A stretch of 37,128 bases of DNA. Origin: Planctomycetota bacterium (GTDB lineage Bacteria; Planctomycetota; UBA1135; GCA-002686595). Below the pieces are notes generated by a model. That model saw only the letters and a program-made list of their open reading frames with translations. It searched no databases and had not been told where the DNA came from. Of this stretch, positions 18,825 through 27,745 are shown piece by piece (position 1 is the first letter of the stretch; the number at the start of each line of letters is the position of its first letter). A program made the position numbers and the translations under genes. The stretch covers positions 1-37,128 of the forward strand of contig JAPKBO010000011.1 of the NCBI GenBank assembly GCA_028823395.1, read 5' to 3'.

Positions 18825-21613
18825 TAATCGCTAGGTTCCTCGCGCCGAGCGAGCCGGACGCCACGTTCATCACGCACCAACTCTTCACCGACTCCAAGGG
18901 CAGAGTCCGGCAGGATTTGCCGAGGAAGAGCCGGGATGGGAGAGGCCGCAGGTTGCTTCCCAGCGCCACTGGATTGGAACCCTGTGATCTGTTCCCAGCA
19001 ACGCTTAATGGCGTCTCCGAAAATCAGGACTAGATCGCCAGGTTCACCCAACTCGAGGGCGCGAGTCACGGCGGCGGCCTCATCGGGAATGATCTCGATC
19101 ACTTCGGAGTCCACCCCTGCATCGATCAGGGCCTGCCGCTGAAGCGTAGGCACCTCCTCGTCCCCGCGACCGCGGGTGTTGTCATCCCTGCGGCAGATGT
19201 AGTGGTCGAAGTGACCCGCACATCGGATGGCGATCTCCCGTATGTCCTCATCTCGACGGTCCCCCGGCGCCGCGAGAACGAGCACGCGCTTACCGTCCGG
19301 CTTGAGCGCGTCGCAAAGCTGGACCATGGCCTGCACGGCGGCCGGGTTGTGGCCGTAGTCCAAAATCGTCCTGAAGGGGTGCTCGTCGCAGATATTCATG
19401 CGACCCGGCGCCTGAAAATAGGTCATGTCGAATGTACGCAGGCCGTGTCGGACCTCGTCCAATTTGACGCCCATGCTAAAAGTGATCGCTGCCGCGAACA
19501 TGGCGTTCTGCACGTTGTGCATGGCCCGCCCATCGAGTGTTGCGGGCACCAGGTGCGACCACAGCAGGGGGATATGCGCCCCGTTGTCATAGAGGGTGAT
19601 CATGTGACCGGCCATGCCCTCCTCCAGAACAAGAGCGCGCCCACCGGCCAGAATGTGCTCGCGTACCAGGGCATGATTGGGGTTCATCGTGACGTAGCAC
19701 AGGTGCTTGGCCTTGGTGTAGCTGGCCATGAGCAGGCAGTGCTCGTCGTCGGCATTGAGCACGGCCGCGTCTTGCGCCACCTCCACCACGATGCGCTTGA
19801 CCTTCGCCAAGTCCTCCAGAGTCTCGATGCCCTTCAGGCCCAGGTGATCGGACTGGACGTTAAGTACGGCGCCTACGTTGCAGCGCTTGTAGCCCATTCC
19901 CCGGCGCAAGAGTCCGCCGCGCGCAGTCTCCAGCACAGCGACGTCTACCGAGGGATCGCGTAAAATCATGCGCGCCGCCATCGGCCCGGTCATATCGCCC
20001 TCCACAGACTTGTGGCCGTCGATGTAAACGGCGTCCGTTGTGGCAAGGCCAACGTGCTTACCTGTCAATTTGAATATGTGCGACACCATGCGTGAGGTCG
20101 TCGTCTTCCCATTGGTGCCGGTGATCGACGCAATGGGGATGCGCGCCGGTTTGCCCGCCGGGAAGAGCATGTCCAACACGGGCCCCGCCACGTCGCGCGG
20201 GGTGCCCTCACTCGGAGCCACGTGCATGCGGAAACCGGGAGCGGCGTTGACCTCACAGATAGCCCCGCCGGTGGTCCGATAGGACTCAGTGATATCGCGG
20301 GTCAGGAAGTCCACGCCCGCCACATCCAGGCCTATGGCGCGGGCGGCGCGCTCCGCCATCTCGCGATTGTCCGGATGGATCACGTCCGTCACGTCTACGG
20401 CCGTGCCACCGGTGGAAAGATTGCCAGTCGAACGTAGGAAGACGAGCTCCTCACTCGCAGGTACGGACTCGGCCGTCATATTTTTCAACTCAAGGAGGCG
20501 CAGGGCCTGATGATCCAGATCCAGGCGCGTGAGCACCTTTTCATGACCGATTCCACGCCGCGGATCCTGATTGGTCACCTCCACGAGTTCTGCGATGGAG
20601 CGTTGCCCGTCCCCCACCACGTGACCGGGGACGCGCTTGGATGCGGCCACTAGTTTGCCGTCAACCACGAGCAGGCGGTGATCGAGGCCCGTAATGAAGC
20701 TCTCTACTAGCACCGAGCGGCTGTGCTCGCGGGCGTGATTGAATGCCACAGCGACGCTCTCTTCGTCGGTCAACTCAATCGAAACCCCGCGCCCATGGTT
20801 CGCGTTGAGCGGCTTCACCACGACGGGATAGCCGATGCGCGTGGCTGCTTTCGCCGCCTCCCGCTCGCTGTAGACCATGCGCTGTCGTGCCACGGGCAGC
20901 CCAAGGTCGGCGAGCAGGGTGTTGGTCTCCTCCTTGTCCGATGCAATTTCCACTGCGATGTGGCGCGTTTCGCTGGTGATCGTGGCCTGGATCCTGCGGC
21001 CGAAGCGTCCATGGCCAAACTGCACCAAGCTGTAACGGTTTAGACGCAGCCACGGAATATCGCGCTCCTCGGCGGCGCGCACCAGGCTCGCTGTGCTGGG
21101 GCCAAGAGCGCGGCGCTGTGCGAAGCGGATGAACGAGTCGCGCTCCTCTGCGAAGTCATAGTCTTCGCCGCGAATGTCCTCGGGCTGCAACTCCTCGGGC
21201 AAGCTGTGAAGGATCAGATCAAGCCCCAACCGCCCGGCGGCTAGGCCGACGTCCTCTTGTTCGTAGGAGTAGACCACCTCGTACTCGCCGTCCACGCCGG
21301 TCCCCCGGGTACGACCAAAGGTCACCTGCCCGCCAGCGATATTCTGGAGCTCGATGGCGAGATGCTCGAGTATGTGACCCATCCAGGTCCCCTCATCCTC
21401 GGTCAGGCGCCGCAGGAAACCGCCGGGCTCGCGGTAGGAGCAACCGTGCTGAGCCAGACCAGGCAAGGCGGCCTGGATGGCGTCGGTAAATCCTGTTCCA
21501 AGACGTGTGGAGGAGTAATCCTCGAGGACGCCAAGCTGCACCTTCAGTCGAATGACCGGGAAGAGTGCGTAGAGGCTCGGCCCAAGAAAGACCGACTTGG
21601 AAAGGATCTTCAT
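18824..21613 (-). CDS. cphA: Cyanophycin synthetase
   Basis: 929 aa; N-domain, ATP-grasp (GYPVVVKPLNANHGRGVSIEL), Mur ligase domain (ITGTNGKTTTSRMVSHIFKLTGKHVGLATTDAVYIDG...ETARGGLLRRGMGY...DYGHNPAAVQAMV). Confidence 0.95.
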   Translation of the reverse strand: MKILSKSVFLGPSLYALFPVIRLKVQLGVLEDYSSTRLGTGFTDAIQAALPGLAQHGCSYREPGGFLRRLTEDEGTWMGHILEHLAIELQNIAGGQVTFGRTRGTGVDGEYEVVYSYEQEDVGLAAGRLGLDLILHSLPEELQPEDIRGEDYDFAEERDSFIRFAQRRALGPSTASLVRAAEERDIPWLRLNRYSLVQFGHGRFGRRIQATITSETRHIAVEIASDKEETNTLLADLGLPVARQRMVYSEREAAKAATRIGYPVVVKPLNANHGRGVSIELTDEESVAVAFNHAREHSRSVLVESFITGLDHRLLVVDGKLVAASKRVPGHVVGDGQRSIAELVEVTNQDPRRGIGHEKVLTRLDLDHQALRLLELKNMTAESVPASEELVFLRSTGNLSTGGTAVDVTDVIHPDNREMAERAARAIGLDVAGVDFLTRDITESYRTTGGAICEVNAAPGFRMHVAPSEGTPRDVAGPVLDMLFPAGKPARIPIASITGTNGKTTTSRMVSHIFKLTGKHVGLATTDAVYIDGHKSVEGDMTGPMAARMILRDPSVDVAVLETARGGLLRRGMGYKRCNVGAVLNVQSDHLGLKGIETLEDLAKVKRIVVEVAQDAAVLNADDEHCLLMASYTKAKHLCYVTMNPNHALVREHILAGGRALVLEEGMAGHMITLYDNGAHIPLLWSHLVPATLDGRAMHNVQNAMFAAAITFSMGVKLDEVRHGLRTFDMTYFQAPGRMNICDEHPFRTILDYGHNPAAVQAMVQLCDALKPDGKRVLVLAAPGDRRDEDIREIAIRCAGHFDHYICRRDDNTRGRGDEEVPTLQRQALIDAGVDSEVIEIIPDEAAAVTRALELGEPGDLVLIFGDAIKRCWEQITGFQSSGAGKQPAASPIPALPRQILPDSALGVGEELVRDERGVRLARREEPSD

Positions 21614-21618
21614 TTAGG

Positions 21619-22431
21619 TCACCTTCGCGCTCCAGAAGCAGGGCGCGCCTTGCGTGTTTCGATGTCGTATGTGCCGCCCTCTACAAGCACGTGCAGACGG
21701 ATGTTAGTCAGGCAAACCGGACCGCCGCTCTCGGCGGAAGCCATAGAGGAAAACTCCATACCTGAGGGATCCACGATAGTGATGGCACCCGTCCCCACAA
21801 CCTCCAAGCTGTTACCCGGCGCAATAAATGCCGCCGTGTCCTCGTCTAGGCCAATTCCGATGGGGCGTGGGTTGTAGGCAATGGCCGTCAACAAGCGGCC
21901 CAGGCGATCCCTCTGGCGGAAATGCTGGTCCACGATGATATTGCGCGTTAGTCCAAGGCCAGGCACCAGGGTGACCATGCCCTCACGCGGAGTGGAACCC
22001 TCTTCACCGTAGGCGATCATGTGCTCTGCCATGAAAGACGCACCAGCAGAAGTGCCAGCCACATGCAACCCCCCGCTCTGGTTGCGATTGCGCAACAGTT
22101 CCGCCACGCTCGTCCCTCCGATAGTCGTCGAGAGACGCAGTTGATTGCCGCCCGTCATGAAGACACCGTCCGCTTGCTCTAGCTCCTCTAGCCAATCCGC
22201 ACGCTCGCAGTCGGCGCGCTCCTCGAAGGGCAAGGCGGCCACGTAGCCCACGCCCAGATCGGAAAAAACCTTCTCATAGCGAACGCTCGTATCGGCCATC
22301 CGCGAGGCGGTGGGGATGATCGCGATGCGCGCCTGTGCGCCACCACACAGATCCACAAATCGGCGCAGAATGGTGCGGCCGCTGATCTTCTCTTCGGCGC
22401 CCCCAATGGGGATGATGAAACCGGAAGTCAT
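21619..22431 (-). CDS. cphB: Cyanophycinase
   Basis: FIIPIGGAEEKI, VFMTGGNQLRLSTTIGGT, VAGTSAGASFMAEHMI (nucleophile Ser), RDRLGRLLTAIAYNPRPIGIGLDEDTA. ORF-track start at 22485; ATG at 22431 preferred. Confidence 0.95.
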   Translation of the reverse strand: MTSGFIIPIGGAEEKISGRTILRRFVDLCGGAQARIAIIPTASRMADTSVRYEKVFSDLGVGYVAALPFEERADCERADWLEELEQADGVFMTGGNQLRLSTTIGGTSVAELLRNRNQSGGLHVAGTSAGASFMAEHMIAYGEEGSTPREGMVTLVPGLGLTRNIIVDQHFRQRDRLGRLLTAIAYNPRPIGIGLDEDTAAFIAPGNSLEVVGTGAITIVDPSGMEFSSMASAESGGPVCLTNIRLHVLVEGGTYDIETRKARPASGARR

Positions 22432-22459
22432 GTTGGGAGGTTCTCGGAGGGGGGGGCAC

Positions 22460-23638
22460 TCAGGCCGGATAGGAGGAGGTTTCAAAGGGGCCCTGAACCT
22501 GGACCACGCCCGCGCGCAGGTGCCAGCGCCCCGCAGCCATCACGCTCTGAATGGAGGCGTCCGCTCCGAGCACGACCAGGTCGGCCATGGAGCCGGGATC
22601 GAGAACTCCGCGGCCCGGTAGCTTGGCCAGGTGCGCGGGGTTGGAGGTGAAGGCCGGCAGGAATTGCTCGGGGCTGCGACCGCTTTTGAACAGATTCCCC
22701 AGGGCTTGTGCGAGATACGCACCACTGCCCACATCCATGTGGGTCAGTTCGCCCTGCGCGTCGAAGACCGGAAGGCAGCCACCGCTGTCGGAACTCACAC
22801 TCACGCGCTCTGCGGCCAGTCCCGCGTCGAGAAAGCGAGCCAGAGCATCGTCCGCGGTAAAACCCTCTTCATCGGGGCCCACCGGGAAGGCAGTCAGGTC
22901 GATGCTGCATCCCTGGCGAGTCAACTCGAAGGCCTCTTCGAGCAGGGGCTCGCGGCGATTGACGTGAGTGGGATGGAACAGGTGTGCGGGCAGCTCACTG
23001 GTTTCGAGAGCAGAGCGCACCAACTCCAGCCCACGCGGGCCATCACCCATGTGCAAGTGCAGGAGCCCCGCCTTGCCCGTGAGCATGCCGCCCACCTGGG
23101 CTTCGGAGGCCACGCGCAACAACTCGTCCAGGGTCGGTTGACTGGATCGGAAATCACTCAGAGCGAGTTCCCCCACGCCAATCACTTCTTCCAGGTTAAC
23201 AATGTCCCCGCGCAGGCTGCCGGTCAGGGTACAGGGGGGCAGGTGGTAGCCACCGGTGTAACACCAGGCGCCCAAGCCGGCCCGCCGCAGCGCCCGCACC
23301 TCGGCCAGAAGAGAGGCCATGTTGCGCGTTTCCGCATCCGTGCCCAGGAGCCCCACAACGGAGGTGATCCCATAGCGCGTATAGCTCGACAGCCCCGGGG
23401 CTGGCACGCGCGTCTCGGGCCCCGCCTCTCCCCCACCTCCGGTGGGATGTGCATGCAGATCCACCAGGCCGGGGATCACGCGCGCCCCGCCAAGATCGAT
23501 CTCCTCCGCGACCAGGGCCGCGGGCAACTGGGGCCGCTCGTCGCCGATCCACAGCACGCGACCGCCCCCCAGGACCAGGGATTTGGAGCCCAGGCTGCGA
23601 GGCGTGTACAAATCGGCGCTGTGAAGGACAGTGAGCAT
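22460..23638 (-). CDS. iadA: Isoaspartyl (beta-aspartyl) dipeptidase-type amidohydrolase
   Basis: VIPGLVDLHAHPTGGGGEAGPETRVPAPGLSSYTRYGITSVVGLLGTD, GKAGLLHLHMGDG, LFHPTHVNR, SSDSGG; next to cphB/cphA. Confidence 0.9.
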   Translation of the reverse strand: MLTVLHSADLYTPRSLGSKSLVLGGGRVLWIGDERPQLPAALVAEEIDLGGARVIPGLVDLHAHPTGGGGEAGPETRVPAPGLSSYTRYGITSVVGLLGTDAETRNMASLLAEVRALRRAGLGAWCYTGGYHLPPCTLTGSLRGDIVNLEEVIGVGELALSDFRSSQPTLDELLRVASEAQVGGMLTGKAGLLHLHMGDGPRGLELVRSALETSELPAHLFHPTHVNRREPLLEEAFELTRQGCSIDLTAFPVGPDEEGFTADDALARFLDAGLAAERVSVSSDSGGCLPVFDAQGELTHMDVGSGAYLAQALGNLFKSGRSPEQFLPAFTSNPAHLAKLPGRGVLDPGSMADLVVLGADASIQSVMAAGRWHLRAGVVQVQGPFETSSYPA

Positions 23639-24094
23639 GGTCGGTCAAAGGTGGGGGTCGGACGGATTCCGCCTTCCCTTCAAAATTGGCGCGCGACTTT
23701 ACCTGAAAGGAGTCACACGCGCGCCAGGAGGACCACATAGTTGTTGCCGTAAACCTTCGGGCAGCGGGGCCGGGCGGTGCAGAAGACGTAGATGTCCGGG
23801 CTCAGGGCCTGCCCCCGCTCCAACGGGCCCAGATCGCGGGTCATGACCTCCTGAATCCGGGGTGGAAGTCCAGCAGGCTAAGCAGCCGATCGCGCAGGAA
23901 GGACCGCTCGTTCCAGGCCAGCGAGCCTCCCTCCCAGGGCTGGGGTCGAAGACGAGGCAGCAGACCGAGGGAGTGCGGGAGTCGGTCATGGACGGAAGTC
24001 GCGAATTCTACTCCTGAGAAACACAGGATCTGACGTTCCGCTGCGATCTCGGGCCCTGGACCCCCTGCGGACCTGCCGCAGGCAACCGAGGAGT

Positions 24095-25135
24095 GTGGAT
24101 GACTGCGGGGTTCCGTATTCTACGGCCATCGATACGGTCACTCAGAACATCCAGGACACCCTCACCTTCGCCATGGGTTGGGATGGATCGGGCAGCGCCC
24201 TCGTGCTGCACGACACCCAATGCGCGCTGGCCCGCAAGCTCACGGCGGCGTACGAGCGGTGTCTGCCAGGCGCCACCATCCTTGACTATGAAGACTTGGA
24301 ACCCGGACAAGCGAGCAGCGCCTTCGATGCACTCGACCCCGGCGACCTAGTGGTCCTGATCCAGTCCACGCGCTTCCAGATCGAGACCTTCCGCTTGCGC
24401 ATCGAGCTGTTCAAGCGCTCCCTCAAGGTCATCGAGCATCCCCATCTATCGCGTATGGCGCTCGACCAGGCACAAACCTACATAGACGCACTGGCCTACG
24501 ACCCAGTCTATACGCGCAAGACCGGTGTGGCCCTCAAGGAGCGTGTGGACCAGGCCAAGGAAGGAACCATCTTGGGCGACGGCCTCGAGCTTGTGATCGC
24601 AGGTGCATTGGAGCCCGCGCGACTCAACGTGGGCGACTACGCTCAGATGCAAAATGTGGGCGGCCAGTACCCCATCGGCGAGGTCTTTACCGAAGCCCGA
24701 CGACTGGAGGACCTGCACGGGCGAGCGCGCGTCCACGCCTTCGGGGACACCTCCTTTTGCGTCAACAGGCCGGCGGCCCCGATCACCTTAGTCATCGAAG
24801 ACGGTCACGTTGTGCAGGCCCTGGAGAGCACGGACGAGTTCGACCGGGTCCTAGCCCAAATCCGCCGCGACGAAGGTGAGGTGCTCGTGCGCGAGCTGGG
24901 CCTAGGGATCAATCGGGCCCTGACCCGAGAACGCATCGTGAACGACATCGGCACCTATGAGCGCATGTGTGGAATTCACCTCTCCCTGGGCGCCAAGCAC
25001 CACGCCTACAAGAAACCCGGTATCAAGAAGAAGTTCGCCAAGCACCATGTGGATGTGTTCTTGGTGGTGGATGAGTTCTTCTTAGATGGGATGAGGATTT
25101 ACGGAGATGGGGAGTGGAGTGTGCTGGCGAACTGA
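24095..25135 (+). CDS. M29-like (leucyl) aminopeptidase family protein
   Basis: PIGEVFTEARRLEDLHGRARVHAFGD...; EFDRVLAQIRRDEGEVLVRELGLGINRAL; YERMCGIHLSLGAKHHAYKKPG; GTG start likely. Confidence 0.7.
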   Translation: MDDCGVPYSTAIDTVTQNIQDTLTFAMGWDGSGSALVLHDTQCALARKLTAAYERCLPGATILDYEDLEPGQASSAFDALDPGDLVVLIQSTRFQIETFRLRIELFKRSLKVIEHPHLSRMALDQAQTYIDALAYDPVYTRKTGVALKERVDQAKEGTILGDGLELVIAGALEPARLNVGDYAQMQNVGGQYPIGEVFTEARRLEDLHGRARVHAFGDTSFCVNRPAAPITLVIEDGHVVQALESTDEFDRVLAQIRRDEGEVLVRELGLGINRALTRERIVNDIGTYERMCGIHLSLGAKHHAYKKPGIKKKFAKHHVDVFLVVDEFFLDGMRIYGDGEWSVLAN

Positions 25136-25247
25136 GACCGCCGCTGGCAAAGCCGCTCTGCCATGGCCCCATTGCTGCACCCGAACTCGACCTGCTCAGA
25201 GATCCGTCAACCGAGACGGTCTGTACTCGCCCCAGGGGCCGAGAAGA

Positions 25248-26330
25248 TCAGCGGCCCCCTCGGCCGAGCAGTCGTGTGAGACCCACACCCACTAGGCACA
25301 GTCCCAGGGCCTTGAGGATCTGGATTACGCCAGGTCGATAGAATTTCAGGGCCTCTCCCTCTGCCTTGAGCTGGCCGGAGGTCTTCCCCTCGTGGCGCTT
25401 CCATGAGGCCTCGAAGCTCTCAAGGCTGAGATTCAGCCCTTTGCGCTCCATCACATCCACAGGATCCTCTCCGGCATGAACGGCGGCGATGGCCTTGCGC
25501 AGGTTCTTGTTGGCCAACTCCGGATGAATCGGAGTCTGAAAGGGAAACAGTCCGAACACAGAGCCGCAAAGGAGCCCCAGTAGGACACCGTGGGAGACGC
25601 GAGAGTGGCGCTCGAGAACCCACTTCAACACGTTGGACAGCAGACCAATCCCCACGCCCGCCCCCAGCACGATGGGAACGACCACTGCTGCACAACTCCG
25701 CCAGTCTTCCCGCAGGGCTCCTAGGGAGAGGCTACCCACGACCATGTCGTACATGCCCAGAATCAAGAGGATGTAGGACCCGGAGATGCCCGGCAGGATC
25801 ATGCTCGACGCGGCCAAGGCTCCGACGCATAGCAGGATGGGAATCGTAGCGGGCAGTTGGGTACCACTCATGCTGAAGGTCATCCACGCCATACTCGCCA
25901 TGCCGACCACGATGGCCAGCCAGACGCGGCCCGCTCCCGAGGTACCCATGCGCGCAGCGCCGACCAACTCCGGTATGCCACCCAGAGTCAAGCCAATGAA
26001 AAGGCTGTACATCACCCAGCGATGTTCACTCACCAGGCTGACCGCCAATCCCGAGAAACTCAGTACCGCGGCGACGAGGCCCAGGCCAACCAACCCGAGA
26101 AAAACCAGAGTGTCGCGCCTGAAGCGCAAACGGGTCACATCCGCCACCGCGCCGATAAAGCGATCGTACAGGCCAATGGCCAAGATCATCGTGCCGCCGC
26201 TGATCCCGGGAACCAGATTGGCCAACCCCATCAATACACCGCCGGCGAGGGATCGCAAGTTAGGCGGAGGCAGGTTGAGGTCGTCGGAGGAGGTCAAGGG
26301 ATCACCGACGCACACCTTAGCGAGACACAC
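25248..26330 (-). CDS. DUF368 domain membrane protein (polyprenyl-phosphate transporter family)
   Basis: GVLMGLANLVPGISGGTMILAIGLYDRFI..., multiple TM helices, second half GISGSYILLILGMYDMV. Confidence 0.92.
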   Translation of the reverse strand: MCLAKVCVGDPLTSSDDLNLPPPNLRSLAGGVLMGLANLVPGISGGTMILAIGLYDRFIGAVADVTRLRFRRDTLVFLGLVGLGLVAAVLSFSGLAVSLVSEHRWVMYSLFIGLTLGGIPELVGAARMGTSGAGRVWLAIVVGMASMAWMTFSMSGTQLPATIPILLCVGALAASSMILPGISGSYILLILGMYDMVVGSLSLGALREDWRSCAAVVVPIVLGAGVGIGLLSNVLKWVLERHSRVSHGVLLGLLCGSVFGLFPFQTPIHPELANKNLRKAIAAVHAGEDPVDVMERKGLNLSLESFEASWKRHEGKTSGQLKAEGEALKFYRPGVIQILKALGLCLVGVGLTRLLGRGGR

Positions 26331-27192
26331 TGGCCCGTGCCAGAACAGCGACGCGCAGGCGCTCCCGAGGCGGTCGATCCCCGGCCTCTCCCGCTAGGCG
26401 CTCCAGCGTCCGCCGCACGTAACGCTCTCGGGTTCCTTTGACGATGCGACCCTCGCCGACATTCATCAAGACAACGTCCGGCAGCCTCCGCCAAGTGAGG
26501 CTGGCCGCAAAGGGAGCATCACTCGCGTCAGATTGCAGCCCCAGTAACTGTTCCGCCCCGCAGTCACTAGCAGCCGAGTCCGGCCGGGACTGGGAGCGTG
26601 CTGTGGAGAGATGCAGATGGTCAAGCGAGAGGCGCGGCAGCTCGACACACGCCGTAAAAAGGCGTGCGAGGGCCAAACCCAGGGCTGTCACACCAAGACG
26701 CCGGCGTGCAGGATCCTCCTCTGCCGCCAACCACTCCAGAACCGGTCGAGTGCCCGTCAATGCACGCGTGACGAGCGCCGATTCCTGGGCAAAGAAACCC
26801 CCACCCTTAGCAACCCACGCCAAGGGTTCAGGGGTGACGATTCCAGCAGATCGAAGGTAGCAGATCAGATTCCAATCGCGCGATGCCGCGCTGTCCGAAA
26901 AGGGCGCGGTCAGGCGCGCGTGCAAAGCACGCCTAAGGCGGACGCCCGGGTAGCGGCGCAGGTACACGAACCCGGTCCCGGCCCCGCGCGGGCGAGACGG
27001 GGACAGTTTCTCGTGAGGTGTTCCGGGTAACGGCAACCGGAACAGGGAGGAGTCCACTCCGCGAGAGATTTCCTGCGCGACAGCGGCCGTCTCCAAACCA
27101 TCTCCGGCAAGTAGATCCTGGGGCCCACTGGCGCCCAGGGCCAACCAGTCAGGCACACCGGGGGCTAGCTTGGATCGTAGGGACATGGGCAC
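26317..27192 (-). CDS. Lipopolysaccharide kinase (Kdo/InaA-type) family protein
   Basis: GTGFVYLRRYPGVRLRRAL..., SRDWNLICYLRSAGIVTPEPLAW, DVVLMNVGEGRIVKGTRERYVRRTLERL; overlaps the DUF368 start. Confidence 0.75.
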   Translation of the reverse strand: MPMSLRSKLAPGVPDWLALGASGPQDLLAGDGLETAAVAQEISRGVDSSLFRLPLPGTPHEKLSPSRPRGAGTGFVYLRRYPGVRLRRALHARLTAPFSDSAASRDWNLICYLRSAGIVTPEPLAWVAKGGGFFAQESALVTRALTGTRPVLEWLAAEEDPARRRLGVTALGLALARLFTACVELPRLSLDHLHLSTARSQSRPDSAASDCGAEQLLGLQSDASDAPFAASLTWRRLPDVVLMNVGEGRIVKGTRERYVRRTLERLAGEAGDRPPRERLRVAVLARASVSR

Positions 27193-27300
27193 TCGTAGAA
27201 ATCAGGACGGCATCGACTGTGGCGCGATACGTCTGAACTCTTTGCCTGTTGGCACTCCGTCCGGGCGGCAACCACGGCCGTGATCGACACGACGCCCAAG

Positions 27301-27651
27301 CTAGAAGCAGATCTCTGCCTGGCCATTCTTCTCAATCACCTTGAATACCTTGGCCTTAGGGCACGATGCACCGATCGGCTTGCCGTCACGGGGATCAAAG
27401 CGGTAGTTGTGCAGCGGGCAGATCGCATACTTCCCCTCCATCAAGGGACCCGGGACGAGATACCCCCCCTCGTGTGGACAGCGGGTGTCGACAGCATGGA
27501 TCTTGCCCTCGACCCGACAGAGCAGAACCTCGAGACCGCCGGCGAGGGGATCCCCGATGGAAACCTTGCGCGCCTGGCCCTCGTCGAGGCCATCGGTTCC
27601 AGGCACTGCCACCCGAGCCCCCCTGATCATCCTGAGCAACTTCTTGAACAT
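27301..27651 (-). CDS. Rieske [2Fe-2S] ferredoxin
   Basis: DTRCPHEGGYL...YAICPLHNYRFD (C-x-H ... C-x2-H). Confidence 0.92.
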   Translation of the reverse strand: MFKKLLRMIRGARVAVPGTDGLDEGQARKVSIGDPLAGGLEVLLCRVEGKIHAVDTRCPHEGGYLVPGPLMEGKYAICPLHNYRFDPRDGKPIGASCPKAKVFKVIEKNGQAEICF

Positions 27652-27745
27652 GGGCGCATCCTAACGGGGATGGCGAGTCGACCTCCACTCCAGGCGTCCG
27701 AGAGTGGTCGCCAGGTTGAATTATTGCGGAGTCCCTCTGCTCGCC

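Noticed and set aside
22631-23740. 369 aa plus-strand ORF opposite iadA
   Set aside because: Antisense shadow of a well-supported IadA reading frame; low-complexity, His/Gln/Arg-rich composition without domain signals.
24008-24310. 100 aa minus-strand ORF near the aminopeptidase start
   Set aside because: Overlaps the N-terminal coding part of the plus-strand aminopeptidase; no domain.
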